From IMG/VR virus record IMGVR_UViG_3300025098_000077, positions 1 to 48,413 of that record: a stretch of 48,413 nucleotides of DNA. One strand, 5' to 3'. A program made the translations under genes and the position numbers. The stretch comes from a virus. The notes beneath the pieces are model-generated. The model saw nothing but the letters and a program-made list of their open reading frames with translations. It made no database searches and was not told the origin of the DNA. The number at the start of each line of letters is the position of its first letter. The stretch's first letter is position 1. Positions 42,691-48,413 of the stretch are shown here, piece by piece.

Positions 42691-43242
42691 TTAAGAAGAT
42701 GTGAATTTCATTTCAACAGAAAGTGATAAGCCAATTTGTTCAAAAACTTTTCTCAAGTCCAGCAAAGTGTCTATCCGTTGTTTCCAAAAAGATTTAACAA
42801 TTTTTGCTGCACGTTCTGCTGAAACGGTGTTTACTAAATAAGATTCTGCCATCTTTTCGATAACTGAAGCTGCTGGACGTTTAGCGCCTCGCTTAGCATA
42901 ATTTGAAACTATCACACTAATAATGTCTGCTTTCCTAATTGTGTTTCCACCGCCTATAGTATCTGCCATAGAGCATGCTACGGAATAATAGTTGGAAGCT
43001 ATCTGTATATTACTCCCCAATTGAAGAAGAAGGCTTCTAAACTTAACCAGAGTGAGATCTTTATTGGAGGGTATTTCAATCATCAAACTGGTAGCCCACT
43101 CATAGAGTGTTTTTTCATAAAAAATAAAATCTTTTACAAAGGCTTGCGTGATCTGAGTGTAAAGTTCAGCACCCTCAGTTAAGGAGTCAATGATATCTTC
43201 AGCGGTGGTTTGAGGTATTTCCTCTACCGTATCATCAGACAT
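42691..43242 (-). CDS. protein of unknown function in the ssDNA-binding cluster
   Basis: A 183-residue helical protein (AEDIIDSLTEGAELYTQI, SNYAKRGAKRPAASVIEK, KSFWKQRIDTLLDLRKVFEQ). It starts 5 bases after the SpoVG-like gene and lies in the run PhoH, Whirly-like, 89-residue, SpoVG-like. A replication-accessory role is suggested only by position. Confidence 0.5.
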   Translation of the reverse strand: MSDDTVEEIPQTTAEDIIDSLTEGAELYTQITQAFVKDFIFYEKTLYEWATSLMIEIPSNKDLTLVKFRSLLLQLGSNIQIASNYYSVACSMADTIGGGNTIRKADIISVIVSNYAKRGAKRPAASVIEKMAESYLVNTVSAERAAKIVKSFWKQRIDTLLDLRKVFEQIGLSLSVEMKFTSS

Positions 43243-43247
43243 GCTTC

Positions 43248-43658
43248 TCAGTACCCCCAGAGTGGTTTGCGATCACGAGGTGGCTTTGAATTTGCAGAAG
43301 CTGCAGGTGCAGCTTTTGCATTTACTGCAGCTGTAGCTGCTCGACTAGAATTAGAATGGTTACTCGAAGATTGAGAACGATTGTTGTATTGATTTATAAT
43401 TGAAGACTTAAGCTCTTCTGCAAAAGAAGTGCCGTCCTCACCCTTGAATCTAACGTCATCAAAGTATTTTTCTACTGAAACGCCATCTTCAGTAACTGTA
43501 CCCTTATGGGAAGGTACAGAAACAAAAAGACCATTAGAGCCATCTATAATCTTAAAGCCTTCGATGTCCATGATGTCGTCGATAGTTACGGTAACAAAAG
43601 CTTTAAGCTTGCTGTTCTGGTTATTTAAAGGGCGTACTGAAATAGAGTATGAAAACAT
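43248..43658 (-). CDS. SpoVG-like nucleic-acid-binding protein
   Basis: A 136-residue protein. Residues about 1-92 follow the SpoVG fold: ISVRPLNNQNSKLKAFVTVTI, then EGFKIIDGSNGLFVSVPS (SpoVG: ...VIDGNNGLFVAMPS), then a C-terminal helix FAEELKSSIINQYNN. The remaining ~44 residues are Ser/Ala/Asn-rich and disordered, ending in RKPLWGY. Bacterial SpoVG proteins bind DNA and RNA. Here the neighbour is a Whirly-like ssDNA-binding candidate, so a role in phage DNA or RNA handling is likely. Confidence 0.75.
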   Translation of the reverse strand: MFSYSISVRPLNNQNSKLKAFVTVTIDDIMDIEGFKIIDGSNGLFVSVPSHKGTVTEDGVSVEKYFDDVRFKGEDGTSFAEELKSSIINQYNNRSQSSSNHSNSSRAATAAVNAKAAPAASANSKPPRDRKPLWGY

Positions 43659-43662
43659 TTAT

Positions 43663-43932
43663 TTATTCCTTGTTTTTCTTATTAATTGTTACTTCGTTTT
43701 GATTTAAAAATACTTTGTAGTAGTAACCTGCCATAAAGTATATAGAGAACAATTGACTTAAATTAGCTTCAAGTAAATTGCTTTTTACAGTTTTCGTGAT
43801 TACTTGAATATAATCATCTATGTGCTGTAGGTTTTCGTTTTCTTGATCAGCAAAACATTGCTTGAGTATGGTTTGAAATAACTGTTCAGAAGACATGTTT
43901 AATAAGCCTTCTTTAGTTTTTATTTCAAACAT
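43663..43932 (-). CDS. small helical protein
   Basis: An 89-residue protein from the ATG at 43932, which overlaps the TGA of the Whirly-like gene by 8 bases. It is helical (GLLNMSSEQLFQTILKQCF) with a hydrophobic stretch LFSIYFMAGYYYKVFLN. Unrecognised. Coupling to the Whirly-like gene suggests a shared process. Confidence 0.5.
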   Translation of the reverse strand: MFEIKTKEGLLNMSSEQLFQTILKQCFADQENENLQHIDDYIQVITKTVKSNLLEANLSQLFSIYFMAGYYYKVFLNQNEVTINKKNKE

Positions 43933-44362
43933 TATTCCATCCAAGAATGATTGGAATGGCGCTAGAGAAAAGTCTACCTAGCACATTAAATTCACCACCA
44001 GTAAGACTTACGCTAACTCGGTTATCACCCATATTCAGGGTCATCATGTAAGTGCCGGTGTATTTACCTTCCCCGTGAGAGAAGGTGAGCTTCTTATTAG
44101 TCGAATCGTTAACATGGAAAAAAGATCCCCATTTTGGATTGTTTGGGTCATCGAAAAATAAGCAGAGATCGTTAATACCAAAAGCAAAAGTTACTTTCTG
44201 GTTTCTCCAATCGTAAGTTTTATCACCTACAGAAGGTGCCATTTCTAAAAGCACTGCACCGTTCTTGCTAATTCTACCATTGTCATCTCTCCTAGGTGGC
44301 AATACTGTGAATTGAGCAGCGGCTGTCTTCTTATAGATGTTAAAGCTTGAAGGGTAATTCAT
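43925..44362 (-). CDS. Whirly-domain-like ssDNA-binding protein
   Basis: A 145-residue protein that follows the Whirly domain throughout: FNIYKKTAAAQF at the position of the plant YKGKAAL motif, GAVLLEMAPSVG (plant LLLQFAPSAG), YDWRNQKVTFAF (plant YDWSRKQVF), SFFHV, a pair of beta strands YMMTLNMGDNRVSVSL, and EFNVLGRLFSSAIPIILGW (plant EFAVLISAFNFVLPYLIGW). Whirly proteins form oligomers that bind ssDNA. It probably serves as the phage SSB, since no OB-fold SSB is seen here. The gene starts inside the stop of phoH (ATGA type). Confidence 0.75.
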   Translation of the reverse strand: MNYPSSFNIYKKTAAAQFTVLPPRRDDNGRISKNGAVLLEMAPSVGDKTYDWRNQKVTFAFGINDLCLFFDDPNNPKWGSFFHVNDSTNKKLTFSHGEGKYTGTYMMTLNMGDNRVSVSLTGGEFNVLGRLFSSAIPIILGWNNV

Positions 44363-45243
44363 ATTTTGTCCTTGTTTAATTCTTTGTCAATATTGTATAT
44401 AAGGTCAGGAATGAGACCTCTATATTGTTTTGTTAATTCAATTTTTGAGGTAAATTTTGAATTTTGAAATGATTCTGAGTTCAAAAGTGTATAAAGACCA
44501 CTTTCTGAATATTTAAATCCTGCATCAATCTGATTTGGATCTCCACAAAGTATAATTTTGCTGTTAGCGCCTATCCTAGATAACACTGTCTTAAGTTCGT
44601 GCCAAGTTAAATTTTGACATTCATCAAGCACAAAAGTGCAGTTTTCGAAAGTGCACCCTCGAGTGAATTCAACTGGCATAAATTCTATGTGCTTTTTGTC
44701 TAACATGGTTTGTAAATAATCTCTGCCAGATGCACCTAACATTTTATTTAAAATTATCTCAAAACTACCTATATATGGAGCATATTTTTCTTGCATATCT
44801 CCTGGAACAGGACCAAACACTTGGTTTTCATGAGAGGAAACTAGGTGGGTTGGCTTGCACAAATAGATTTTCTTCTTGTTAGAAAAGTAGTTACTAATTG
44901 CTTTTGCTAAAGCCAATGTCGTTTTACCAGTCCCAGCAGCACCTAAGGCTGCTATAATAGAAACAGAGGGTTCTTCCAATAAATTGCAATAAACCACTTG
45001 TTTTAAATCTTTTGGAGCGAATCCGTTAATAGATTTGTTTTTAAAAGAGTCTATAAGCTTAACTGTTCCATTGATAGACAAAACGACTGTTTTTTTATTT
45101 TGACTGTTTGTTACAAAGCAGAAATCGCCATTTTTTAGTTTTAAAAGCTGCGCTATTTCTTCATTTAAGAAATTCAACTCATATAATGATTCAAAAGAGG
45201 AGTCTGGAATGACTATTTCTTTAATAGGTTTCTTGCTACTCAT
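44359..45243 (-). CDS. phoH: PhoH-like ATPase
   Basis: A 294-residue protein with Walker A GAAGTGKT (101-108), KPTHLVSSHENQVFGPVPGD, RGCTFENCTFVLDECQN (Walker B D207, E208) and CGDPNQID, the PhoH core, typical of many marine and large phages. The N-terminal ~75 residues are extra. It is probably an RNA/DNA-dependent ATPase or helicase; the physiological role in phages is unsettled. It heads the run with the Whirly-like and SpoVG-like genes. Confidence 0.88.
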   Translation of the reverse strand: MSSKKPIKEIVIPDSSFESLYELNFLNEEIAQLLKLKNGDFCFVTNSQNKKTVVLSINGTVKLIDSFKNKSINGFAPKDLKQVVYCNLLEEPSVSIIAALGAAGTGKTTLALAKAISNYFSNKKKIYLCKPTHLVSSHENQVFGPVPGDMQEKYAPYIGSFEIILNKMLGASGRDYLQTMLDKKHIEFMPVEFTRGCTFENCTFVLDECQNLTWHELKTVLSRIGANSKIILCGDPNQIDAGFKYSESGLYTLLNSESFQNSKFTSKIELTKQYRGLIPDLIYNIDKELNKDKI

Positions 45244-45279
45244 AAAGCTGACCCTTTAAGTTAAAAAAGAAGTACTTTA

Positions 45280-45309
45280 ATAGTAGAGTAAAGAAGAAGG
45301 ATATAGCAA
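45280..45309 (-). promoter_or_regulatory. possible sigma-70-type promoter upstream of phoH
   Basis: In the 150-base gap before phoH, the - strand has TTGCTA (45309-45304) and TACTAT (45285-45280) separated by 18 bases. Each matches four of six consensus bases. The rest of the gap (45310-45393) shows no gene or clear hairpin. The call is tentative. Confidence 0.3.
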
Positions 45310-45393
45310 GTAAGCGGGAATTGCTGAGTAAAAACTAATTGAAATGGTTGAAGCTTAGTGTGGTGACAAGCAGGGTTGCTGTAAGGCTGTTGC

Positions 45394-45657
45394 TTACTTA
45401 CTTCCAGGCGAGGTTTCGCTTGGAGCATTTCTTAGGGAGCTGCCATTACCTTTAACACTGCCAGTAGCAAAAACTTCTGCATTGTGAGGCACAGTAGTAT
45501 CAGAGTAGGTTGCTGCAGGAACGCCTGCGCCATTAATGATGATATCTCGGCCATGTAAATTTTCTTGTGAAATCAAATTGGCAACGGTCGCATCAGATGA
45601 AAGGGTGACTTGGCGAGCGCCAGATCCGGGGATAACAATGAGTGTAATGTTGGTCAT
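45394..45657 (-). CDS. ThiS/ubiquitin-like beta-grasp protein (single domain)
   Basis: An 87-residue protein. The core (LIVIPGSGARQVTLSSDATV, NLHGRDIIINGAGVP, EVFATGSVKGN) has the order of ThiS/MoaD-type beta-grasp proteins: strand, strand, helix, a ThiS-like INGxxVP turn, then the G-x-E-V strand. The tail is not Gly-Gly: it reads SVKGN and continues for 16 residues. The same domain occurs twice in the protein encoded at 46307-46753. An E1-like gene is nearby. Role unknown: sulfur carrier, conjugated modifier or structural protein. Confidence 0.65.
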   Translation of the reverse strand: MTNITLIVIPGSGARQVTLSSDATVANLISQENLHGRDIIINGAGVPAATYSDTTVPHNAEVFATGSVKGNGSSLRNAPSETSPGSK

Positions 45658-45713
45658 TTTTTCTCTTTCGAGTAAAGGGAGAGTAAGTAGTTGTTTTTAG
45701 ATAAAGTGAATTG

Positions 45714-46019
45714 TTATTCAGCGGCCCAACCAAAAAATAAAAACTTTTTGAGTTGGGCAGAATGTTCTTTTTTTAATTCTATACAGCCAGCAGGGCCGTA
45801 TTTGTCTGAATAACGAGTGTTTAATAAATTTGCGGCTAAAGAGTCGGCTGCAGAAATTTCTAGTGGCTCTGAAGAAGCCATAGTATAATACTCTTTTTCA
45901 GCTATAGTGCCGGTATAACCGGCAGATCCGTAGTCGTGTTTTGCTTCAAAGACTAAGTTGCTGAAAGCTTGAGAAGCATTTTCTGCTGAAGTAGATAAAT
46001 AAAAAGTAGAAGAGCCCAT
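45714..46019 (-). CDS. small protein, paralogue of the neighbouring 46033-46317 product
   Basis: A 101-residue protein from the ATG at 46019, with AAGGA 6 bases upstream. The middle (AFSNLVFEAKHDYGSAGYTGTIAEKEYYTM, residues about 16-45) matches AFLNLLEQEAAWQDNYQIQG of the adjacent protein. Both also share a C-terminal GC-x-[EF]-[LI] stretch. The AGYTGTIAEK wording is familiar from small hypothetical phage proteins. It lies between two ubiquitin-like genes. Confidence 0.55.
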   Translation of the reverse strand: MGSSTFYLSTSAENASQAFSNLVFEAKHDYGSAGYTGTIAEKEYYTMASSEPLEISAADSLAANLLNTRYSDKYGPAGCIELKKEHSAQLKKFLFFGWAAE

Positions 46020-46032
46020 AGGTTTCCTTATA

Positions 46033-46317
46033 CTATTGAATAAAAAACAGATATTTAGTGTTGGTGTCATTTTTTATAAAAACGCAACCTAGTGTTTTTG
46101 GACGCAACTTAAATGGTCTATTTGAATTAATAAAAGAAACCGCCTCTTCTTTAGAAGGAAACTCATCAAGAGAAACAATTTTATACCTTTTATAAGGGGC
46201 AAAAAAGCCTTGAATTTGATAATTGTCTTGCCAAGCTGCTTCTTGTTCGAGGAGATTTAAAAACGCTTGTTTAGCGCCGTCACCAGAAGAGATAGAATAT
46301 TTTAAATCAGATACCAT
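46033..46317 (-). CDS. small protein, paralogue of the neighbouring 45714-46019 product
   Basis: A 94-residue alpha/beta protein from the ATG at 46317, which overlaps the stop of the tandem ubiquitin-like gene; AAGGG lies upstream. The sequence KYSISSGDGAKQAFLNLLEQ followed by an aromatic strand and TLGCVFIKNDT matches the next gene. A longer in-frame reading to 46458 is antisense-like hydrophobic sequence within the Ubl gene and is not used. Function unknown. Confidence 0.55.
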   Translation of the reverse strand: MVSDLKYSISSGDGAKQAFLNLLEQEAAWQDNYQIQGFFAPYKRYKIVSLDEFPSKEEAVSFINSNRPFKLRPKTLGCVFIKNDTNTKYLFFIQ

Positions 46318-46753
46318 TATTGCCCTTAACGCTACCAGTGGCGAAGACTTCATTTCCGGAAGAAATGGTTGTAGTTTCCCACTCAGCAGGGGGTACACCA
46401 CGGCCATCAACAATAATATCGCGGCCATGTAAGTTTTCTTGGCAAACCAGAGCTGCAACTGTAAGGGTTGAAGTTGAGCCAGCCATTGAAATTTGGCGAG
46501 CGCCAGATCCAGGAATAACGATCAAAGTAAAAGATGAATTATTACCCTTGACGCTACCGGTAGCAAAGACTTCTGCTCCGTTAGGAACTGGTGTGGTTGC
46601 CCATTGATCTGCAGGGACACCCACACCGTCAATGATAATATCGCGGCCGTGTAGGTTCTCTTGGCAGGCAAGATCTGAAACAGTAGCGCTAGAGTTTAAA
46701 GAAGTTTGGCGAGCGCCAGATCCAGGAATTACAATAAGTGTGATGTTAGTCAT
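46307..46753 (-). CDS. tandem ThiS/ubiquitin-like protein (two beta-grasp domains)
   Basis: A 148-residue protein from the ATG at 46753. Domain 1 (about 1-72) and domain 2 (about 75-148) repeat the same sequence: LIVIPGSGARQ, QENLHGRDIIxDGxGVP, W-x-TT and EVFATGSVKGNN. The repeat is closest to the single-domain protein at 45394-45657. Each domain ends SVKGN, with no Gly-Gly. The head-to-tail arrangement recalls polyubiquitin-type precursors. Together with the E1-like enzyme encoded upstream it may form a modifier or sulfur-carrier pathway. Shared AGAGAAAAAATGAC leaders precede this gene and the single-domain gene. Confidence 0.7.
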   Translation of the reverse strand: MTNITLIVIPGSGARQTSLNSSATVSDLACQENLHGRDIIIDGVGVPADQWATTPVPNGAEVFATGSVKGNNSSFTLIVIPGSGARQISMAGSTSTLTVAALVCQENLHGRDIIVDGRGVPPAEWETTTISSGNEVFATGSVKGNNGI

Positions 46754-46772
46754 TTTTTTTCTCTTTTTAAAT

Positions 46773-46801
46773 AAAAAAGGGGGCAAAGCCCCCGGTTTTT
46801 T
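46773..46801 (-). terminator. intrinsic terminator or attenuator before the tandem ubiquitin-like gene
   Basis: On the - strand, A6-CC precedes GGGGGC (46793-46788), a TTT loop and GCCCCC (46784-46779), followed by six T residues (46778-46773). The 6-bp G/C stem plus U tract fits an intrinsic terminator for the E1-like/H1-like genes. Only about 20 bases separate it from the next start codon. Confidence 0.75.
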
Positions 46802-46843
46802 GAATGATGATGTTTTGTTAATGTTGAAAACGGATTGTTTATT

Positions 46844-47029
46844 TTAAGCTTTTCGAGAATTTCTTTCTTCTTGAACTAGCTTTCGAAGTTCTTGCAGATC
46901 GGCTTTTGCTGTTTGGGCTGCATTTCTAATCCGACGTCCAGCAGCATCATTGCCAGAGTCAAATTTCTCAGCATCGGTTAGAGCATCAGTTAGATTTGTA
47001 ATAATTTCATTAATTTTTTGTTTTGTCAT
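46844..47029 (-). CDS. histone H1-like (Hc1-type) small basic protein
   Basis: A 61-residue helical protein reading DALTDAEKFDSGNDAAGRRI and RNAAQTAKADLQELRKLVQEE. The pattern of an acidic helix, G-N-x-A-A-G-x-R-x-R and a C-terminal LRK helix is that of the N-terminal domain of chlamydial Hc1 and related small phage and bacterial H1-like proteins. It may bind DNA or organise a nucleoprotein. It overlaps the E1-like gene by 4 bases. Confidence 0.6.
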   Translation of the reverse strand: MTKQKINEIITNLTDALTDAEKFDSGNDAAGRRIRNAAQTAKADLQELRKLVQEERNSRKA

Positions 47030-47760
47030 GTTTTTGACCCTATTGTAAATGTAGATAAAGTAGTGTTGATGTTGGAGGGTAAAGAGAATATTTGTTTAGG
47101 TTGAGGAGTGTAAGTTTCTCCATGCCTGTCTTGAGCAGCTAAACCACACAAAGTGTGTACAACAGAAGAGGAAACGATGCAAGTTAAAGTCGTAATAATA
47201 CGTGCATCACAAGCGCTTTCAGTCACTTCTTCATCTGTTTTTAAGGTGCTTAAATAAGAGTCAATCTGTGCAGAGTAGGCTGGATCGATAATATTGATTT
47301 CTGCATGTTCGAAACCCATCCTTGTTTCAATGACGTAGTCAAGGAGAAGGTGAGAGCGGACCCCTTCGATAATATCTTTTCTTGCTGAAAGAGAATCGAC
47401 TGCAACAAAAACATAATCTTCAAGGTTGTCTTTGTCTTGTTCAGAAAGAAAGAACTTATTATTTGTTTCGACTACTACCTCTGGATTGAACTGAAGTAGT
47501 TTTTGTTTAAAAGCGGTTACTTTAGGTAAGCCAACTTGTTCTAAATCGTAAATTTGATTAGGCAAGTTGTGAGATTCGACTATATCAGCGTCCCAAACAC
47601 GAAAATGTTGCCAACCCATTTTAGCAGCTAAAAGTCCAACCCAACTGCCAGTAGCACCAACTCCAATGATATTTAAAACTTTATCTTGAGAGTCTTCTGG
47701 TCCAAAAAAAGCACCATGTCGTAAAAAAGATACATTAGTTGCGTTAAATGATTCCGTCAT
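47026..47760 (-). CDS. ThiF/MoeB/E1-like adenylating enzyme
   Basis: A 244-residue protein from the ATG at 47760. It contains the nucleotide-binding IIGVGATGSW (G33, G35, G38), RVWDADIVESHNLPNQ (D57, D59, N65) and GLPKVTAF (K80), then VAVDSLSARKDI (D122). Cys184 in ESACDAR is a candidate catalytic cysteine. No zinc CxxC is present. The usual Arg before Gln in the HNL-x-R-Q motif is Asn. E1-like enzymes adenylate the C-terminus of ubiquitin-like proteins. The neighbouring ThiS-like genes support that link. No E2 or JAB gene is seen in the window. Confidence 0.85.
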   Translation of the reverse strand: MTESFNATNVSFLRHGAFFGPEDSQDKVLNIIGVGATGSWVGLLAAKMGWQHFRVWDADIVESHNLPNQIYDLEQVGLPKVTAFKQKLLQFNPEVVVETNNKFFLSEQDKDNLEDYVFVAVDSLSARKDIIEGVRSHLLLDYVIETRMGFEHAEINIIDPAYSAQIDSYLSTLKTDEEVTESACDARIITTLTCIVSSSVVHTLCGLAAQDRHGETYTPQPKQIFSLPSNINTTLSTFTIGSKT

Positions 47761-48413
47761 TGTCAATATAGTCCTTGCATTGTTTTCTGGTTTCTAGGTC
47801 TACTATTTCTAAAGTAGATGTTAAGGCTTCGTACATGTCTTGAATAGAAAAAGTATTATTCTTTAAAGTCTCTTTAAAAAAGGTGAGGCATTTATCTATT
47901 GTAGGGAACTTTTTGGTAAAAGCGGAATCTGAAAAAAAGCTAGGAATTTGTTTCTGCTTACCTGTAATGAAAAAGGTAAAGAATGCTATTTCTCTCTCAT
48001 CAAAAGTTGCGTAAAGAGCTTCTTGGAGCTTTTGTAAGTTACTAGAATGAAGGCTTATGGTTTTGGTAAATTGTTGAGTAGGCGGCATGTAAACATTGTA
48101 GTTATCGAAAATATCATTTAAAACTCCGATTACAATTTCTTCGTTAAGATCATTTGAAAGGACTTTATCATCTTTGGAATTTGCAAAAAAAGAGCTTTCG
48201 AAACTTTTTGACGATGTAAATCTTCCAAGATTCCATCCTGAAGCATTCTTTTTTTTCATCTTTGGCTTGGGTTTGATAAACTTGGTTCTTGCAGCTTGAT
48301 GAATATAAGAAAAGTCATAGTCGCGAACTACGCGGATTGGAACACCTTCGTGTACTGTGTCTGTGGTAGGATCGTAAACTCGACTGTAAAATTGATCTTT
48401 CTTATTAAAAATA
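47744..48413 (-). CDS. unknown protein, N-terminus beyond the right edge (partial)
   Basis: The frame is open through the right edge, so the ATG at 48259 need not be the start. Upstream of it the sequence reads FYSRVYDPTTDTVHEGVPIR, VVRDYDFSYIHQAA and KPKPK in the same frame. At least 222 residues are visible: an N-terminal basic part, then helices (IVIGVLNDIFDNYNVY; LEIVDLETRKQC). Neither an E2 nor a JAB signature is seen. It overlaps the E1-like start by 17 bases and is probably co-expressed with it. Confidence 0.55.
   Translation of the reverse strand, partial: IFNKKDQFYSRVYDPTTDTVHEGVPIRVVRDYDFSYIHQAARTKFIKPKPKMKKKNASGWNLGRFTSSKSFESSFFANSKDDKVLSNDLNEEIVIGVLNDIFDNYNVYMPPTQQFTKTISLHSSNLQKLQEALYATFDEREIAFFTFFITGKQKQIPSFFSDSAFTKKFPTIDKCLTFFKETLKNNTFSIQDMYEALTSTLEIVDLETRKQCKDYIDNDGII

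Noticed and set aside
45244-45393. tRNA or small RNA in the 150-base gap upstream of phoH
   Set aside because: No cloverleaf, T-loop GTTC box or strong hairpin was found by eye; only a possible promoter is listed.
46318-46458. Longer reading of the 46033 gene with an apparent membrane segment
   Set aside because: That part is out of frame with, and fully inside, the tandem ubiquitin-like gene. Ribosome-site evidence supports the start at 46317.

Overview
The window reads as part of the genome of a large, AT-rich tailed bacteriophage. Gene density is very high: the largest intergenic gap is about 150 bases. Most neighbours overlap by a few bases, and the content mixes virion fibre/baseplate-like proteins with a replication and nucleotide-metabolism set. 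No ribosomal, tRNA or host housekeeping genes are visible. A signal peptide typical of Gram-negative exported proteins (gene ending at 11103) hints at a Gram-negative host. The host cannot be named from this sequence.

Layout. Positions 1-7108 (+ strand) hold three large virion proteins: two with discoidin-like beta domains and one with tail-fibre WxPG-type repeats. A coiled-coil/membrane protein and a small coiled-coil protein follow. From 7105 to the right edge every gene is on the - strand, so transcription converges at about 7.1 kb. Going leftwards from the right edge: a gene running off the edge; a ThiF/E1-like enzyme, a histone-H1-like protein and three ThiS/ubiquitin-like domains (45.4-47.8 kb); PhoH, a Whirly-like and a SpoVG-like protein (43.2-45.2 kb); ribonucleotide reductase NrdA/NrdB, MazG and dCMP deaminase (37.2-42.0 kb); small paralogous proteins and RecA (34.9-37.1 kb); DNA polymerase III alpha in three pieces (33.6-34.9, 28.0-29.6 and 18.5-19.7 kb). 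A nuclease-methyltransferase sits between pieces one and two. A collagen-like and a giant repeat tail fibre (20.1-27.1 kb) sit between pieces two and three. Then come a metallophosphoesterase, a Cas4-like nuclease, an IMPDH/GMP-reductase-like protein and a primase-helicase (12.5-18.5 kb), and small membrane proteins, nucleases and a ClpP-like protease (7-12.5 kb).

How the genes fit together. Primase-helicase, RecA, polymerase III alpha, Whirly-like and SpoVG-like candidate ssDNA-binding proteins, and several PD-(D/E)XK nucleases form a replication/recombination set. NrdAB, dCMP deaminase, MazG and the GuaB/GuaC-like protein manage nucleotide pools. The polymerase should be assembled by trans-splicing: the middle piece ends in a DnaE Int-N and the last piece begins with a DnaE Int-C, at the same site as the cyanobacterial split DnaE intein. 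The first cut (PHP piece / middle piece) has no visible intein.

The most unusual parts are the three-piece polymerase with a tail-fibre cassette inside it, the phage-borne E1/ubiquitin-like locus with a tandem Ubl protein, and a protein matching the plant-type Whirly ssDNA-binding domain. Several very small genes (25-45 codons) fill gaps. All family assignments are from motif recognition by eye; no database search was run.
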